A DNA stretch of 64,000 bases from Sesamum alatum (lineage: Eukaryota > Streptophyta > Magnoliopsida > Lamiales > Pedaliaceae). A program made the translations under genes and the position numbers. The DNA is taken from positions 8,554,367 to 8,618,366 of the forward strand of contig JACGWO010000012.1 in the NCBI GenBank assembly GCA_034509735.1, written 5' to 3'. The notes beneath the pieces are model-generated. The model was not told the DNA's origin. It saw nothing but the letters and a program-made list of their open reading frames with translations, and made no database searches. Every line of letters starts with the position of its first letter. The stretch's first letter is position 1. Positions 45,691 to 57,549 of this stretch are shown here, piece after piece.

Positions 45691-47592
45691 AGATATCTAT
45701 ATTAATGAAAATGTAAAGCAGAAATTAGCAGATGATGGTAATATTATTGTTCAAGTTGAAGACTTGGTCTTTTAGTCTTTAATCCTCCCACTATTTATAC
45801 GAAAGTCCATCACTCTCAAGCGGAGTTTCGGGAAATTATTTCCTAGTGGGTTCGGGATCCACAAGCGTAATCTCTATGTCCCGCTTTTACGATTCACACC
45901 TATTCGCATGGTTCCGAGGTCTCCAAGCGAACCGTGTTACTCAATGTTGGGCCCGACCCATCAACCAAATCATGCCTCAAACTATCGCCCCCCACGACTC
46001 GTGAGACAAGAAAACAGCGAGCGCAGTCTTTTTGTTCACAACAATGGTGCACCTTTACCCTAGTCCACGTGTGCCACGACTCGTGAGACCACACTTGGGT
46101 AGTGGTAGCTTCCTCACCACATTGCTGTACATGGAAGGCTCAGACAGATCAAAATACCATTTTGATCTAAGTTCGTTCTGGGCCTAATATTTAATTTGGT
46201 CCAACCAAATGAGAGTTTGTATACGACCGAGACCTCATCACATTATTGTGTTTTAGCATGCATAAATATCTAATATTTAAAGCGATAAATAAATACGCCG
46301 CATGCAAAAAACATAGCATACCCCTGTTAGGATAATCACAAGCCCAACCTATGCGACCCACTAGCCCGCAGTGAGTCTATGGTCTGTCTAGGGTGGTCCT
46401 AAATTATTACAATAATAATATACCCATTGTCATTCCAATTGGCCTTGTAATGCTCTTGTTTCACGCCTTGATGCTCCACCTTGGGGTCTCCGACTCCATA
46501 CGCTTGTTAAAATCAAAACCTCACCAATCCTATCTACTCTCATTACAAATGAAAGTAATACATTGAAATAATAACAAGCCTTAACATCATGAGGCTGAAA
46601 ATACGGGAGGTGATAGTCCCAAAACAAGAGGCACGCCGGCCCCACCCAACAGAAATTAAATGATGATACATTCATCAATACACAAGGTCTAGGGCTCTTG
46701 TGATCATCCTATGTTGATTCCATCAACGCACATAACACAATTATTCCAAATAATCATGCATTAAACCAATGATATTCCAAATATCCAAGTGATGTCCAAC
46801 ATCACAAAAGCATAAATATATAAACAATATGCAAAATTCAAATTTCAAATTTAATGGACATTACAAACAATGCATCCAATGCATGTATTAATTCCAAATT
46901 AATTGAGCAAATTTAACCAAGGAATAATCCAATTATTCCAAAATCAAATGTGCAAAATTAATACATTTTCAGAAATAATGTGCGGAAAAAATAAAAAATC
47001 AAATTTTTCAGAAAATATCGAAAAACGGCACAAAACAGCACAAAATAGCCCAGCCGTTGTGCCTGCCGGCCAGCCGCGCGCACAGGGCAGCACGCGCACG
47101 CGCAGGCAGCAAGCCCGCGCCCTGCGCGCACGCCCTGTGCCGCGCTAGCCTCGACCGGCAGCGGCTGCCAGCGCACAACGCGCGTGCGGCCGCAGTATGC
47201 GCGGCTGCCCCTGCCAGCACACACGCTAGCAGGCGCGCAGGCCTGTGAGCCCGCACACGTCGGCAGCACGCCTGCCAGCCAATGACCGGCCGGCAGGGGC
47301 GGCAGCCAACCGCTGTCGCTGCTATCCATTTTCTTTTTCTTTTTTTTTTCATGTTTTTCAACATTATTTTTCAGCACAAAAACAGTAATAATATTCTGAA
47401 AATGAACATGCAATTTTAGATCCAATCTAATAAAATAAGCATGCCAAAAGTCCATCAAATTAAAACAATTGAATCATCATATTATTCATACATTTATGTA
47501 ATCTAACATGACATTAAAACCATAAAAGCAAGTAGATCATGCCAAGCACATAGATCTATGCCCCTTACATCGAACCGGGCTCTGATACCACT
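45691..47592 (-). other. Leader of A2
   Basis: It contains tataaatag (minus strand, about 45794), the palindrome pair at 45993 and 46075, the AT-rich middle, a GC-rich island (about 47050-47315) and the primer-binding site at 47579-47590 (TGGTATCAGAGC). Compared with A1 it lacks about 73 bp near 45898, with tcac at both deletion edges. Confidence 0.82.
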
Positions 47593-49803
47593 TGAAGGAC
47601 AAGCGGATCCGCCCGGGAGAGCGAGCGAAAGCGAGAAAGCGTAAATCAATACGTAATTTAAAATTAAATCGCATATAAAGCGAAATCCCAAGGGGTGCAC
47701 CCTTAGATGCTCAACCGGGTGTTCGATGTAGGATGTGTTAATATCAAAAACATACATAAAACACATAGGGAATAGATGAATAATAAAGATCTACTAAAGT
47801 GTAATAAACCGTTACCTTGTAGATTTTACATGTGCTCGGGTACTTGCGTTGTTCCTTCACCGGAATGCTCATAAATCCAAAAATATGGATTCTCCAAAGG
47901 TGATCCACACCACACCGGAAGAAACTCACATTCTCCTTGCTAGACAAAAACGGGTTTACGAAGGAATCGGTTTAAAAAGAAGAACACTATGAATTAGTGT
48001 ACTCTTAAACCTACTTTGTTCTTCCTCTTGATTCAAAACCAAGTGAAGAACACAAGTAGAAAGAGAGGGAAGTGGCCGAGAGTTAGAGAGAGAGGAGAGA
48101 GCCGAAAATTATCTTCTTTTTTCTTGAAAAAGATGAATTATGATTCACATATGCATGGTGGTTTATATAATCCTAATATAAATAGTTATGTGATTATTGG
48201 AATGTGTCTAGGTTCATCCAAGGATGTCTAGATACATTCCAATTAATCACCATTAATTCTTCAATCAAGCCTACCAAATTTTATGGTATGATCAAATCAT
48301 ACCAAAAGGGAAGGGCTTGATTGGAGTTGATTTGTCTCTCTCCAAAAGAGATAAGTCAACATACCGCCATGAAGCATGGCTGATTTTAGCTTCCTCCAAG
48401 GGAGCATTGCGGCCATGCTTAATTATGGGAAGAAGTCCAACTTCTTCCTATTCCAAAATAGGAATTATTTCTCCTCTGGGGTCAAATTTAACAGACCGGG
48501 TTTTATCGTAATCTAATTATGATGAACCCAACATTAAATCCAATTTAATGTCCACTTAAATTATTCCTGTTGATCTTTTAATCCAATTAAAAGAACAAAC
48601 ATCTCAACTTTCCATATTTAATCGAAAATTCAATTTACCGATTAAATGAGGGTCCGATACAATATTGGCCCGTCCATCCAATAGACTATCCCTTAAGTAA
48701 TCCAATTACTTATTTATCCTTCGAGATTGACTCCAAGCCAATCTCTCAAACTCCTCGGTGATTTATGTGTGACCCTTTAGGTTCACCCTCAGCTAGACTT
48801 GGGCCCGTGTCCCACAAGGGCCCGTTACAATGGGTGGCCATCTAGCAACGGTCCATGGCACTTAGAGATTAGGTGAATTGGCATGAACATTTAGGCACTG
48901 ATTACGTACGGGTACGGTCCTTCCGTCTACCGTCTCCCGGCCTTAATCTAGGGTATGAAATTGGGCGTCGGTTCCCATCCTTGACTAGGCATCTTAATAC
49001 TGAGACTACGTATGCTTCATTGCGTCGACACAGGAAAACCTTTCCCTGTTCGACCAACCATTGTGTCCATGGCTTTAAACAGCATGAACTTGTCTCCGAG
49101 TGCATAGGAGATACCTTTGTCACATACTGACAGGGGACGGATCTTCTTCTTGGAATCCACCGTCCTCGCTACACATTTCGACTGCACTGGACAAGGCTTA
49201 TGATGATCATCTTACAGAATGATCACCTCTCGTCAGATCCAAGATACAGTCGTTCTGTGCACGCGACTGCCATGATCCCTCAAGTCTGAGGACTACTCTC
49301 GTACTATCAGAATCGGGGAAATTCAATCATACCGACCAAGCCCCCATGACTTCCATATGATGATTCCCGCGAGTCAGTCCAGTCGGCTCGATCCTAGTCG
49401 ACCAACCCATCAAGATCGTGTAGGCGTCCCACGCCTGTCGCCGATGAAACACGGCACTCATCCAATGAACACGAATCTTGATGCAAGTCTCAATAAGAGT
49501 CTCGATGCCCTGTCTCGAGGTCCTCGACTTGGAACGTTTCAGACCCAGCTCTAAATCAGTTGGTTTCATGACCACTATCCAATGCGTGGCCCAACCACAT
49601 GAGTTGTTAACCGTGGTCTATAGGCTTTGTTGCGATATAAGTAAAACACCGTTTTAACAAATGTGAAATGAGCGCAACAAAGTAAGCACCAAAAGTGACG
49701 AATACTCATTTATTCATCACATAATAATATTATATTTACATCGAGTTTTATAATAGGTTACAAATCGTCAAACCTATTAGCTTTCTGGTCACCTATTCTA
49801 ACA
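47593..49803 (-). repeat. A2 5' LTR
   Basis: 2211 bp from TGAAGGACAAGCGG to CACCTATTCTAACA, beside the A2 primer-binding site. The palindrome near 49062 is degraded to ttgtgtccatgg. Confidence 0.9.
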
Positions 49804-50714
49804 AATGTTGGCATGAACATTTAGGCGCCGATTCCGTACGGGTACGGTCCTTCCGTCTACCGTCTCCCGGCCTTAGTTTAGGGTATGGAATTGGGCGTCG
49901 GTTCCCATCCTTGACTAGGCATCTATACTTAATACTCGAGGCTACGCATGCTTCATTGCGTCGACACAGGAAACTATTCCCTGTTCGACAAACCACTGTG
50001 GCCACAGCTTTAAATAGCATGAATGTGTCTTCGAGTGCATAGGAGATACCTCTGTCACATACTAACAGGGGACCGATCCTCTTCTTTGAATTCACTGTCC
50101 TCGCTACACATTCTGACTGCACTGGACAAGGCTTTTAATGATCATCTTACTGAATGGTCACCTCTCACCAGATCCAAGATACAGCCATCTTGCACGTGAC
50201 TGCCATGGTTCCTCAAGTCTGAGGCCTTCTCCTGTACTATCAGAACCGGGGAAATCCAATCATACCGACCAAGCCTCCAAGGCTTCTATATGATGATCCC
50301 TGCGAGTCAGCCCAGTCGGCTCGACCCTAGTTGACCAACCCATCAAGTTCGTGTAGACGTCCCACGCCTGTCGCCGATGAAACACAGCACTCATCCAATG
50401 AACACAACTCTTGATGCAAGTCTCTATAGGACTTTCGAAGCCCTGTCTTGAGATCCTTGACTTGGAACGTTTCAGACCCAACTCTTAATCAGTTGGTTTC
50501 ATGACCACCATCCAATGTGTGGCCCAACGGCATGAGTTGTTAACCGTGGCATGTCGTCTTTGTTGCGATATAAGTAAAACACCGTTTTAACATATGAAAA
50601 ATGAGCGCAAGAAAGTATGTACCATTGGTGACGAACACTCATTTTATTCATCACATAATATTACATTACATCAAGTTGTCAAACCTATTGGCTTTCTGGT
50701 CACCTGCTCTAACA
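49804..50714 (-). repeat. Terminal part of A1's 5' LTR
   Basis: It begins mid-LTR at aatgttggcatgaac (matching about 15667 in the A1 3' LTR) and ends CACCTGCTCTAACA before CAAGT. It includes CTGTGGCCACAG at about 49996. Confidence 0.85.
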
Positions 50715-52108
50715 CAAGTCAACTACATCAATCAAGGCCATCCATTTTGGGAGAAATCCAACTTCTCCTAATTGCAAAAGTGGAATTAATATCTCTCTTG
50801 CCCAAGATTTAATGAACCGGGTTTTATTGTAATCCAATTATAAAAAGCCCAAGAATTAAATCTAATTTAATTCAAAATTCAATTAAATAATGCCCATGAA
50901 TCTTGTAATCCAATTCTAACATCCAAGCCCTTAATCTCTACTTAATTGATAAATCTATTCTATCAATTAATCAAGGGCCCGATACAGTATCGACCCGTCC
51001 ATCCGATGGACTATCCCATAAATAATCCAATTATTTATCATCTTCTGAAATTGGCTCCAGCTCAATTCCTTCACCTCCTCGGTGATTTATGTGTGACCCT
51101 TTAGATTTACCCTCTGCTAGACCTGGGCCCGTGTCCAACAGAAGCCCGTTACCATGGGTGACCGTCTAGAAACGGTCCATGGCACTAGAGATTAGGTGAA
51201 TGTTGGTGTGAACATTTAGGCACCGATTTTGTATGGCTACAGTCCTTCCGTCTACTGTCTCCCGGCTTTAGTCTAAGGTATAGAATTATCGTCGATTCCC
51301 ATCCTTGACTAGGAAACTATGCTTAATACTCGAGACTACGCATGCCTTATTGCATCGACGTGGGGAACCATTCCCTGCTCGATCAACCACTGTGGCTACA
51401 GTTTTAAGTTGCATGAACGTGTCTCCGAGGGCATAGGAGATACCTTTGTCACATACTAACAGGGGACGGATCCTCTTATTGAAACCCACCATCCTCGCTA
51501 CACATTCTGACTGCACTGGACAAGGCTTATAATGGACATGTCTGCAACATGAACACCTCTCGCCAGATCCAAGATACAACCATCGTGTGCACGTGACTCC
51601 GTGGTTCCTCAAGTCCGAGGACTAATCCTGTACTATTGGAACCGGGGAACTCAAATCATACCGAGCAAGCCTCTAAGGCTTCCATATGATGATCACCGCG
51701 AGTAAGTTCAGTCGGCCAATCTACTAAGATTGTATAGGCCTCTCACGCTTGTCGTTGATGAAACACGACACTTATCCAATGAATACAACTCTTAGTGAAA
51801 TTCTCCTTAGGACTCTCGATACCTAATCTCGAGGTCCTCAACTTGGAACATTTCAGACCTAACCCTCATCAATTAGTTTCATAGCCGCCATCCAATGCGC
51901 GACCCAATTGCATGGGTTGTCCCATTGGTCTGTGGGCATCTATTGTGACGTTAAAGCATCATTTAATGTAATCAGTACGCACAACAGACACATGTGCCAA
52001 TGACAAACACTTACCATATTCATCAATACAAAGTTACTTTTAATAAAGATTGCTGAAGAGTTCCCAAAACTGCCAATCCAATTGGTTTTCTGGTCACCTA
52101 GTCCAACA
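50715..52108 (-). repeat. 5' LTR of C, second part, with right CAAGT copy
   Basis: It resumes the C LTR exactly where 12368 stopped, matching 4533 onward of the 3' LTR copy, and ends CACCTAGTCCAACA before CTTTC. Confidence 0.88.
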
Positions 52109-52113
52109 CTTTC
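52109..52113. repeat. Target-site duplication CTTTC, right copy, of element C
   Basis: It pairs with 1482-1486. The pre-insertion locus would read tttgtactttc followed by ctatatttc. Confidence 0.75.
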
Positions 52114-52209
52114 CTATATTTCATTTTGTTATTTTGTTCATTCTTAAACCATATTAATTGCGTATTTTGATTCATTTGCACTGACACTAATACCCCTTAT
52201 ACATAAATA

Positions 52210-52490
52210 GGCCAAAATATTTTTTTGGTACCGTTAAAGAAGGTCATTATCATTTTTGGTACCACAATTATGGCAAGTGTCATTTTTGGTACCATTAAAC
52301 ACGAAAATACGTCTTTCTGGTCCCAAGTTAACGGTCGTTAACCCCTATTGGCTCACATGAGGCGCTCCGTTTAGTGGAACCAAAAAAACATGTTTACTTA
52401 TTTTTTTGGTACCATTAAGATGGAAAAAAATATTTCGACCAACTTTGACCACAAACTTTAAGAATTTTTCTTTCTTTTTACAAAAATGAA
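52210..52490 (+). repeat. Left terminal inverted repeat of the foldback element
   Basis: It contains three ggtacc-type repeats spaced about 45 bp apart (tttttggtacc) and the block aagttaacgg, all mirrored at 53320-53622. Confidence 0.8.
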
Positions 52491-53319
52491 AATGTTAGAA
52501 AAAAATTATTTTAATACATATAATAAAATAACTTTAAAATTAAAATTATTTGTACTTCAAATAATGTTTAGAATTTTTTTACTATTTTTTAAAATTGAAT
52601 TATTATTTGGTGAGAAAATATTTTAATATTTGAGCACAAATTATAAAAAATAAAATTTACTTTTGGAATAAAAGTATTACAATATTTTTGGACCAGATAA
52701 TAATTCAATATAAAAAAATAATACAAAGATGCTCTAATTTATCTCAAAAATAGATAATTATTAATTAAATTAATTAATTAATTATAATAAAATAAATTTA
52801 TCTAATAATTTTATTTTAAAAAATAAATTTATCATTTATATAAAAATAAAAATATATATTTTTGTTTTTTAAAAAAAATATTTCTCATAGTTTTTTTGTC
52901 AAATATTAAAATATTTTCAGCCAAAATTATTATTAATAAAAAGATCCTAAAAATTATCTAAAATAAATTAATTATAATTTTAAATTTATTTTGACATATT
53001 AAAATAAAATTTCTCTAATTTATTTTCTTAAAATTTTATTAAAAAAATTTAGACCAAATAATAATTCAATTTCAAAACACAATAAAAAGATGCTAGACTT
53101 TCTCAAATATAAATAATTATAACCAATTAATTCATCATTCATATAAAAATAAAATTTATATAATATTATTATTTTAAAAATTCATTTTTTTTGTTATTGT
53201 TTGTGGTCAAAGTTATTAAAAAAATTTCAAAAATAGTAAAATAGATCCTACCAATTATTTGAAATACAAATAATTATAATTATAAAGTTATTTTTATTAT
53301 ATATGTTAAAATAAAATTC

Positions 53320-53622
53320 CCCTCTCTTTTTTATAAAAAGAAAAAATATTCTTATAGTTTGTGGTCAAAGTTGGTTAAAAGGTTTTTTTTTTCTCTCTTA
53401 ATTGTACCAAAAAAATATTTTTCCTTGTTTTTTTTTTTGTTTGTCCCATTAACCAGGGCCTCATGCGAGCCAACAGAAGTTAGAGGCCATGTGCCTGCCG
53501 TTAACTTGGAAGCAAAAAGACGTGTTTTTGTATTTAATGATACCAAAAACAACACTTGTCATAATTATGGTACCAAAAATGATAATGACATTTTTTAACG
53601 ATACCAAAAAAATATTTTTCCC
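53320..53622 (-). repeat. Right terminal inverted repeat of the foldback element
   Basis: The reverse complement aligns with 52210-52490, including ccaactttgaccacaaact. Confidence 0.8.
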
Positions 53623-53632
53623 TACATAAATA

Positions 53633-54567
53633 TATGCTTGGTTGATTTACACTTGTTTAATTAATTCTTCTTGATTCGAATGGTCAATTTTCTTACATTA
53701 GTTATCTTTATGTAATTGTGTAGACTAATTATGTTCTTGTGCTCCCAAAAGGAAATGCTAATTTTAAATCTTCTTTGCAATTTCAAAAAAGGAAATCGAC
53801 TTTTATATTTGTTCAAAGGATAAAGTTAGATGCATATAAAAATCTTATAATTAGTGTATTTTTGGATAAAATAATGAATTTTATGTATGAGCCATGCTTT
53901 TGCAATTTCACTTCTTTTTTTTTTATGTATGTGCCACGCTTTTCCAGGTTATAGAGGTTGAAATATTTGAAGGGAGAAGAGTGGCATTTGGCTTTACTAT
54001 ACCCTTTAAATGGATAGCATCAATATATTTTTAGAAGAAGAGACTAATGTTTTATCTTTTGCAAACCACATGTAAAATTAACAATATTATTATTGTTCTT
54101 GCTTTTAAGACATCTAAGTGCTTTTGTAAAATAAGAATAGAGAGAGCGTGTGCAATATTGAGTTTTAAGGGTGTAATTTTTTATTACTAATTAATATTGA
54201 CTTGGAGCAAATGAAGTTTTACGAAAATATATATCTAAGGAAATAAAAACTGAATAAGAAAAATGTAAACCCATTTTCACATTCTAATGTCTCTAATATT
54301 ATGTTAAGATATGCATTTTTAATGATTATTAGAGAAGATTTTATTAATTCACATACATACTACAAATTTTTGAGGTTTTTTTTTTTCCTCACTCAGATCT
54401 TATTTTCCAAATAGAGTTTTCAAAGACATCACAAAGTAGAGGGAAAGATGCATATTATTTTTTATTTTTTATTTTTGTGTTTTATTTAATATTTTTTCAC
54501 TTTTTTTAATTTTTAAATTAAATTTATTGTGAGGGCTGGACAAACTTTATTGATCGAGTGATTGCAA
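53633..54567. other. AT-rich spacer, no gene seen
   Basis: It contains short A/T homopolymers and small frames only. No similarity between its parts was noted. Confidence 0.6.
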
Positions 54568-54576
54568 TAAAATAAA

Positions 54577-54770
54577 GGATTAAAGGAAATTTCATCCACT
54601 AACTTTTGTCATTTCTCATTTTAATCCCATAACTTCTTCCGTTTTAGTCCATTAATTTTTAAAAATGCTCAATTTTGGGACACAAGTGGCCGGAAATTGT
54701 GCAAAGCCACCGCAAAATGGCACATGCCCATCACGTGATATTTTAAATTGGAAAAACTGTCTTGATTGAC
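54577..54770 (+). repeat. Left TIR of the 3.8-kb Mutator-like element
   Basis: It pairs with the reverse complement of 58205-58409, with identical cores including caaagccaccg, tggcacatg and tcacgtgatattttaaattgg-type words. A subterminal CACGTGAT lies about 155 bp from the end. Confidence 0.85.
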
Positions 54771-55037
54771 CAAAACTCGATCTACATGGCAATGATATGG
54801 CATTTTTTATAATAAAAAAAAAAAGAAATTACGTGTAATTCTTATTCACGTCATCTAATGACATGGAATTGGTGGGAAAATAAAAGATCGCCCCTAAGAC
54901 ACGTGAGTATTCAGCCCCAAATTTACCCCAAGTCCATTTCGGTCGTTAGCCCCAAAAGAAGAATCCCTAAAACCTCAGTGAGGAAGAGAAAGGAACGGAA
55001 ATAAAATCAGATCTATTAAAGCGTTGGTTGGAGCACG

Positions 55038-56420
55038 ATGGTGTTCATAAGGCCCACGAGGCATGTGGGTATACCTCCTCCTCAATACCGTAAATTCCCT
55101 ATATTTTATGTTTTTGTTACATTGGTTTTTTGTAGAAGACAAATTGCTGAAGTGTTTTTTTATGATTTCTAATGTTTGTGTGGACCCCCGCTGGATTTTT
55201 TTAGTGTATTTTGTTGAATGTTTGTTTATGCTTTGAATGGATGTGGTCCCTTATTCCTTTATTTAATGTATAGTGACTAGTGCTTTTTTTTGTGTGATTT
55301 TTTTTTTTTTCAAAATTACAAACTCCCAAAGTGATTAATTACATTGTCTCTACACTATAATGGTGTAGCTAGATATGTCCATGAAGCTATGTATGTGGGG
55401 GTAGTGTCTGTAAATAGGATTATTTATTGGCCCAGGAGATCAATATTGAGACTTTGAACTTGTTTTTGATAGTCTTGGGGTTAGGAGGGATAGGAGATTT
55501 TATGTACTTGTGAATAGAGGTTTTGAATTGTTAGTCGATAACAATGATATCAAGAGGGAATGGAGGAAACTTAAAAAGAACACAGAGATGTTTATTTATG
55601 TTGAAGTTGAGAGGGGTGAGGGGTCTGCAGAAACTAAAGTAGCTAAGGGGGGAGGGTAAGCCCTTTTATTTTTTGGGGGGCTGAAGTGGTTGGGGGGGGG
55701 GATATACATGAAGTTGTTAAGGGGCTCAACGGTGCTGCATTAAGGGTTGCAGGGGGTGATGGTGGTCAGGTTGGTGAGCGTGTTGAAATGCATAAGAGGG
55801 TGAGGGTGTTGAGGAGGAGGAATTGGTCAATAGTGATTATGAACAGACTGAGGGTGACAATGAAGGACAGTGTGATGAAGATGAGAGGGTTGAGGTGGAA
55901 AATGATAGGGATTCAATGGATAGCAGTGAGCCTAATGAGGATGAAAAAAGGGGATGTAAGGGGATGGTGACTTAGATGAGAAAAGGGATTCATATAATAG
56001 GGAGGAAGAGGAACCTTCACACCCTCTTTTTAATGTAGAAACATGAGGGAAACAAACAAATTCTATGTCTGTTTGGGGGCTTTAAAGAGGGGTTAAAGCT
56101 GGTTGTAGGCCTATCATTTGGGTTGATGAGTGTCATTTAAAGGGGCCTCATGGGGGTATTTTAGTGATTCCAGTTGGTGTAGATGCCAACAACTTATTCC
56201 TTATTACTTATGTAGTTGTAGATAAGGAATGTAGGGAGACTTGGGAGTGATTTCTAATATTCCTTAAGCATGATTTGGACATAGTAAGGGAATATTGAAT
56301 ACACTTACATGTCCGACAAACAAAAGGGATTGATGCAAGCTTTTGAAAAGGCTAGAAGAAGCGAGAGTCATGAGCTTACCCTCAAGAACAAAAAGAAGTC
56401 AAAGAAAACACAGGTGCAGA
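55038..56420 (+). pseudogene. Decayed MURA-type transposase
   Basis: Frames spread over all three phases give, in order: a start MVFIRPTRHVGIPPPQY (55038); an N-terminal segment with GFELLVDNNDIKREW and NTEMFIYVEVERG (about 55520-55620); an acidic linker (NSDYEQTEGDNEGQ, about 55825-55950); the catalytic core AGCRPIIWVDECHLKGPHGG and VGVDANNLFLITYVVV (56090-56240), where the first catalytic Asp is in VDECHLKG; and MSDKQKGLMQAFEKA (56312-56356), the second Asp motif. The expected third acidic residue and the C-terminal CCHC knuckle were not found, so the 3' half is deleted or unreadable. TGG to TGA breaks the core at about 56248. It would have cut and pasted the element via its TIRs. Confidence 0.82.
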
Positions 56421-57549
56421 AGCTCAGAAGACATTAAAAAAAAAAGTGCATTGTAGGATCTACGAAGCCAAGTATCCTAAAAGAGTGCCAAATAAAGCCC
56501 AACAGGTACATATCCGTCTTTTTATTTCTAACCCTATTATTTTAGTATTCTAATTTCAGCTTTGTAACACAAGTTGGTGAAGCAGGGCATGAAGTTGGAC
56601 ATAGACCAATTAATCAAACAGGAGCCAAAAGACTAAGAAATTCTAACTATTAAATTTGTACTTGTTTGTAACAATTCTGAAGTAATGTTGCTTCGTATTA
56701 GGCTGGAAAAAGAAAGGCCCCTCAAACTGAATGTGAACATGTGTCTGAAACTGATGGATTGGAACAGGCTGGTACAAGTGCAACATATTAAATTTTCTTG
56801 CTTTATATTTCAATGTTGAAGGAGTTTTCTATTTACATACAGGGAACTCAACATACAAAAATTTTCCCACCCTTGCCAGTGCAAACTGAAGAGGAGCATC
56901 CTGACACAAGAACAAATGAAACCTCAAGCTGCACCCCTTGCAGTATACATGCCTAGCCCATCCATATGGCAATAGTTACAAACGACAAACCCACAGTCAA
57001 CTTTACAATCAAGAGTCCAAATCATAGCACCTCCACCTTTCAGGGGCAAGCAAACATTGCCATCATTTCCTAGAAGGCCACAATTTGGAACACTTCACGC
57101 AATAGTCAAAGATGGAGGGAATAAACTTTTAGATTTAAAATTTTACTAGTCCAAATGCTTAGGTTATGAATGCTGATAATGCTACTTGTTGGATGATGTT
57201 AATGTCTAATCCTGTTTTGGCTTTTTTAAGTCAGTATTTTTGTAGACAATGATAGTATTTTTTGTCTTTTTGAATACAAATAGTGTAAAAAACCACTACA
57301 TGTTCTGGCTTTTTCATGTCAATTACAGTTTGAGAATTTTCCAGCCTTTTACTTTACCATTTCATAATGCCTTTTTTGAATGTTACAAATAGGGACACTT
57401 ATGCACAAACAGGGACATTTCATATATTGTTTTCTTTTCGGTTACAGTATATGGCAATAATGTTACAAACAGGGATACTTCATTGCAATTGCCATTACAT
57501 TACACGCGAGGAAATTCAACCAATATTTCCTTCAGAGTAGTACATTGTG
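56421..57549. other. Non-coding tail between transposase and GRF gene
   Basis: It holds possible scraps of the transposase C-terminus (Lys-rich near 56400-56450) and three copies of an 'acaaacaggga' type word (about 57387-57475). Otherwise it is AT-rich without readable domains. Confidence 0.5.

Larger units (their letters stand above)
38972..49803 (-). mobile_element. A3/A2 array: leader, LTR, internal region, LTR
   Basis: The LTR at 39561-41758 has a primer-binding site on one side and a polypurine tract on the other. It therefore serves as 5' LTR for a vanished element (A3, only its leader remains) and as 3' LTR for A2. This is the classic layout after unequal or ectopic LTR recombination. 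The array sits inside A1's 5' LTR, which resumes at 49804. Confidence 0.75.
12369..50714 (-). mobile_element. Ty1/copia element A1 with further nested elements
   Basis: Flanked by CAAGT on both sides with TG and CA ends. The minus-strand order is: 5' LTR (49804-50714 and 38726-38971, with pieces missing), leader (20545-22263, truncated), gag to RNase H (20544-16640), polypurine tract, 3' LTR (12369-13609 and 15630-16613). Inside it lie a solo LTR B1, element B2 (which contains A+), and the A3/A2 array. Confidence 0.85.
1487..52108 (-). mobile_element. Outermost Ty1/copia element C, inflated by nested insertions
   Basis: The ends are TG and CA, with CTTTC duplicated on both sides. Reading on the minus strand, the 5' LTR is at the right (50720-52108 plus 11684-12368), followed by the primer-binding site (11670-11681), a long leader, decayed gag, integrase, RT and RNase H (9565 down to 6723), then the 3' LTR at the left (4494-5794 plus 1487-2275). 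Removing the solo D LTR and the 38-kb A1 nest leaves an element of roughly 10 kb. The pol frames are riddled with stops and the two LTRs differ by many substitutions and indels, so this is the oldest insertion of the nest. Confidence 0.8.
52210..53622. mobile_element. Foldback Mutator-like element, non-autonomous
   Basis: 1413 bp with an exact 10-bp duplication TACATAAATA at 52200-52209 and 53623-53632. The ends are inverted repeats (GGCCAAAATATTTTTTTGG versus GGGAAAAATATTTTTTTGG on the other strand) that pair for about 280-300 bp, and weaker pairing extends well into the AT-rich centre. No coding potential was seen. A duplication of 9-11 bp and long terminal inverted repeats fit the Mutator superfamily. 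Confidence 0.85.

Noticed and set aside
53359..53598. 79-codon frame in the right arm of the foldback element
   Set aside because: It is part of the inverted repeat; the mirrored arm has no matching frame, so coding is unlikely.
55686..55970. 94-codon Met/Val/Arg-rich frame in the Mutator-like element
   Set aside because: It is the wrong frame of the acidic linker of the transposase; the alternative frame gives the expected Asp/Glu-rich sequence.
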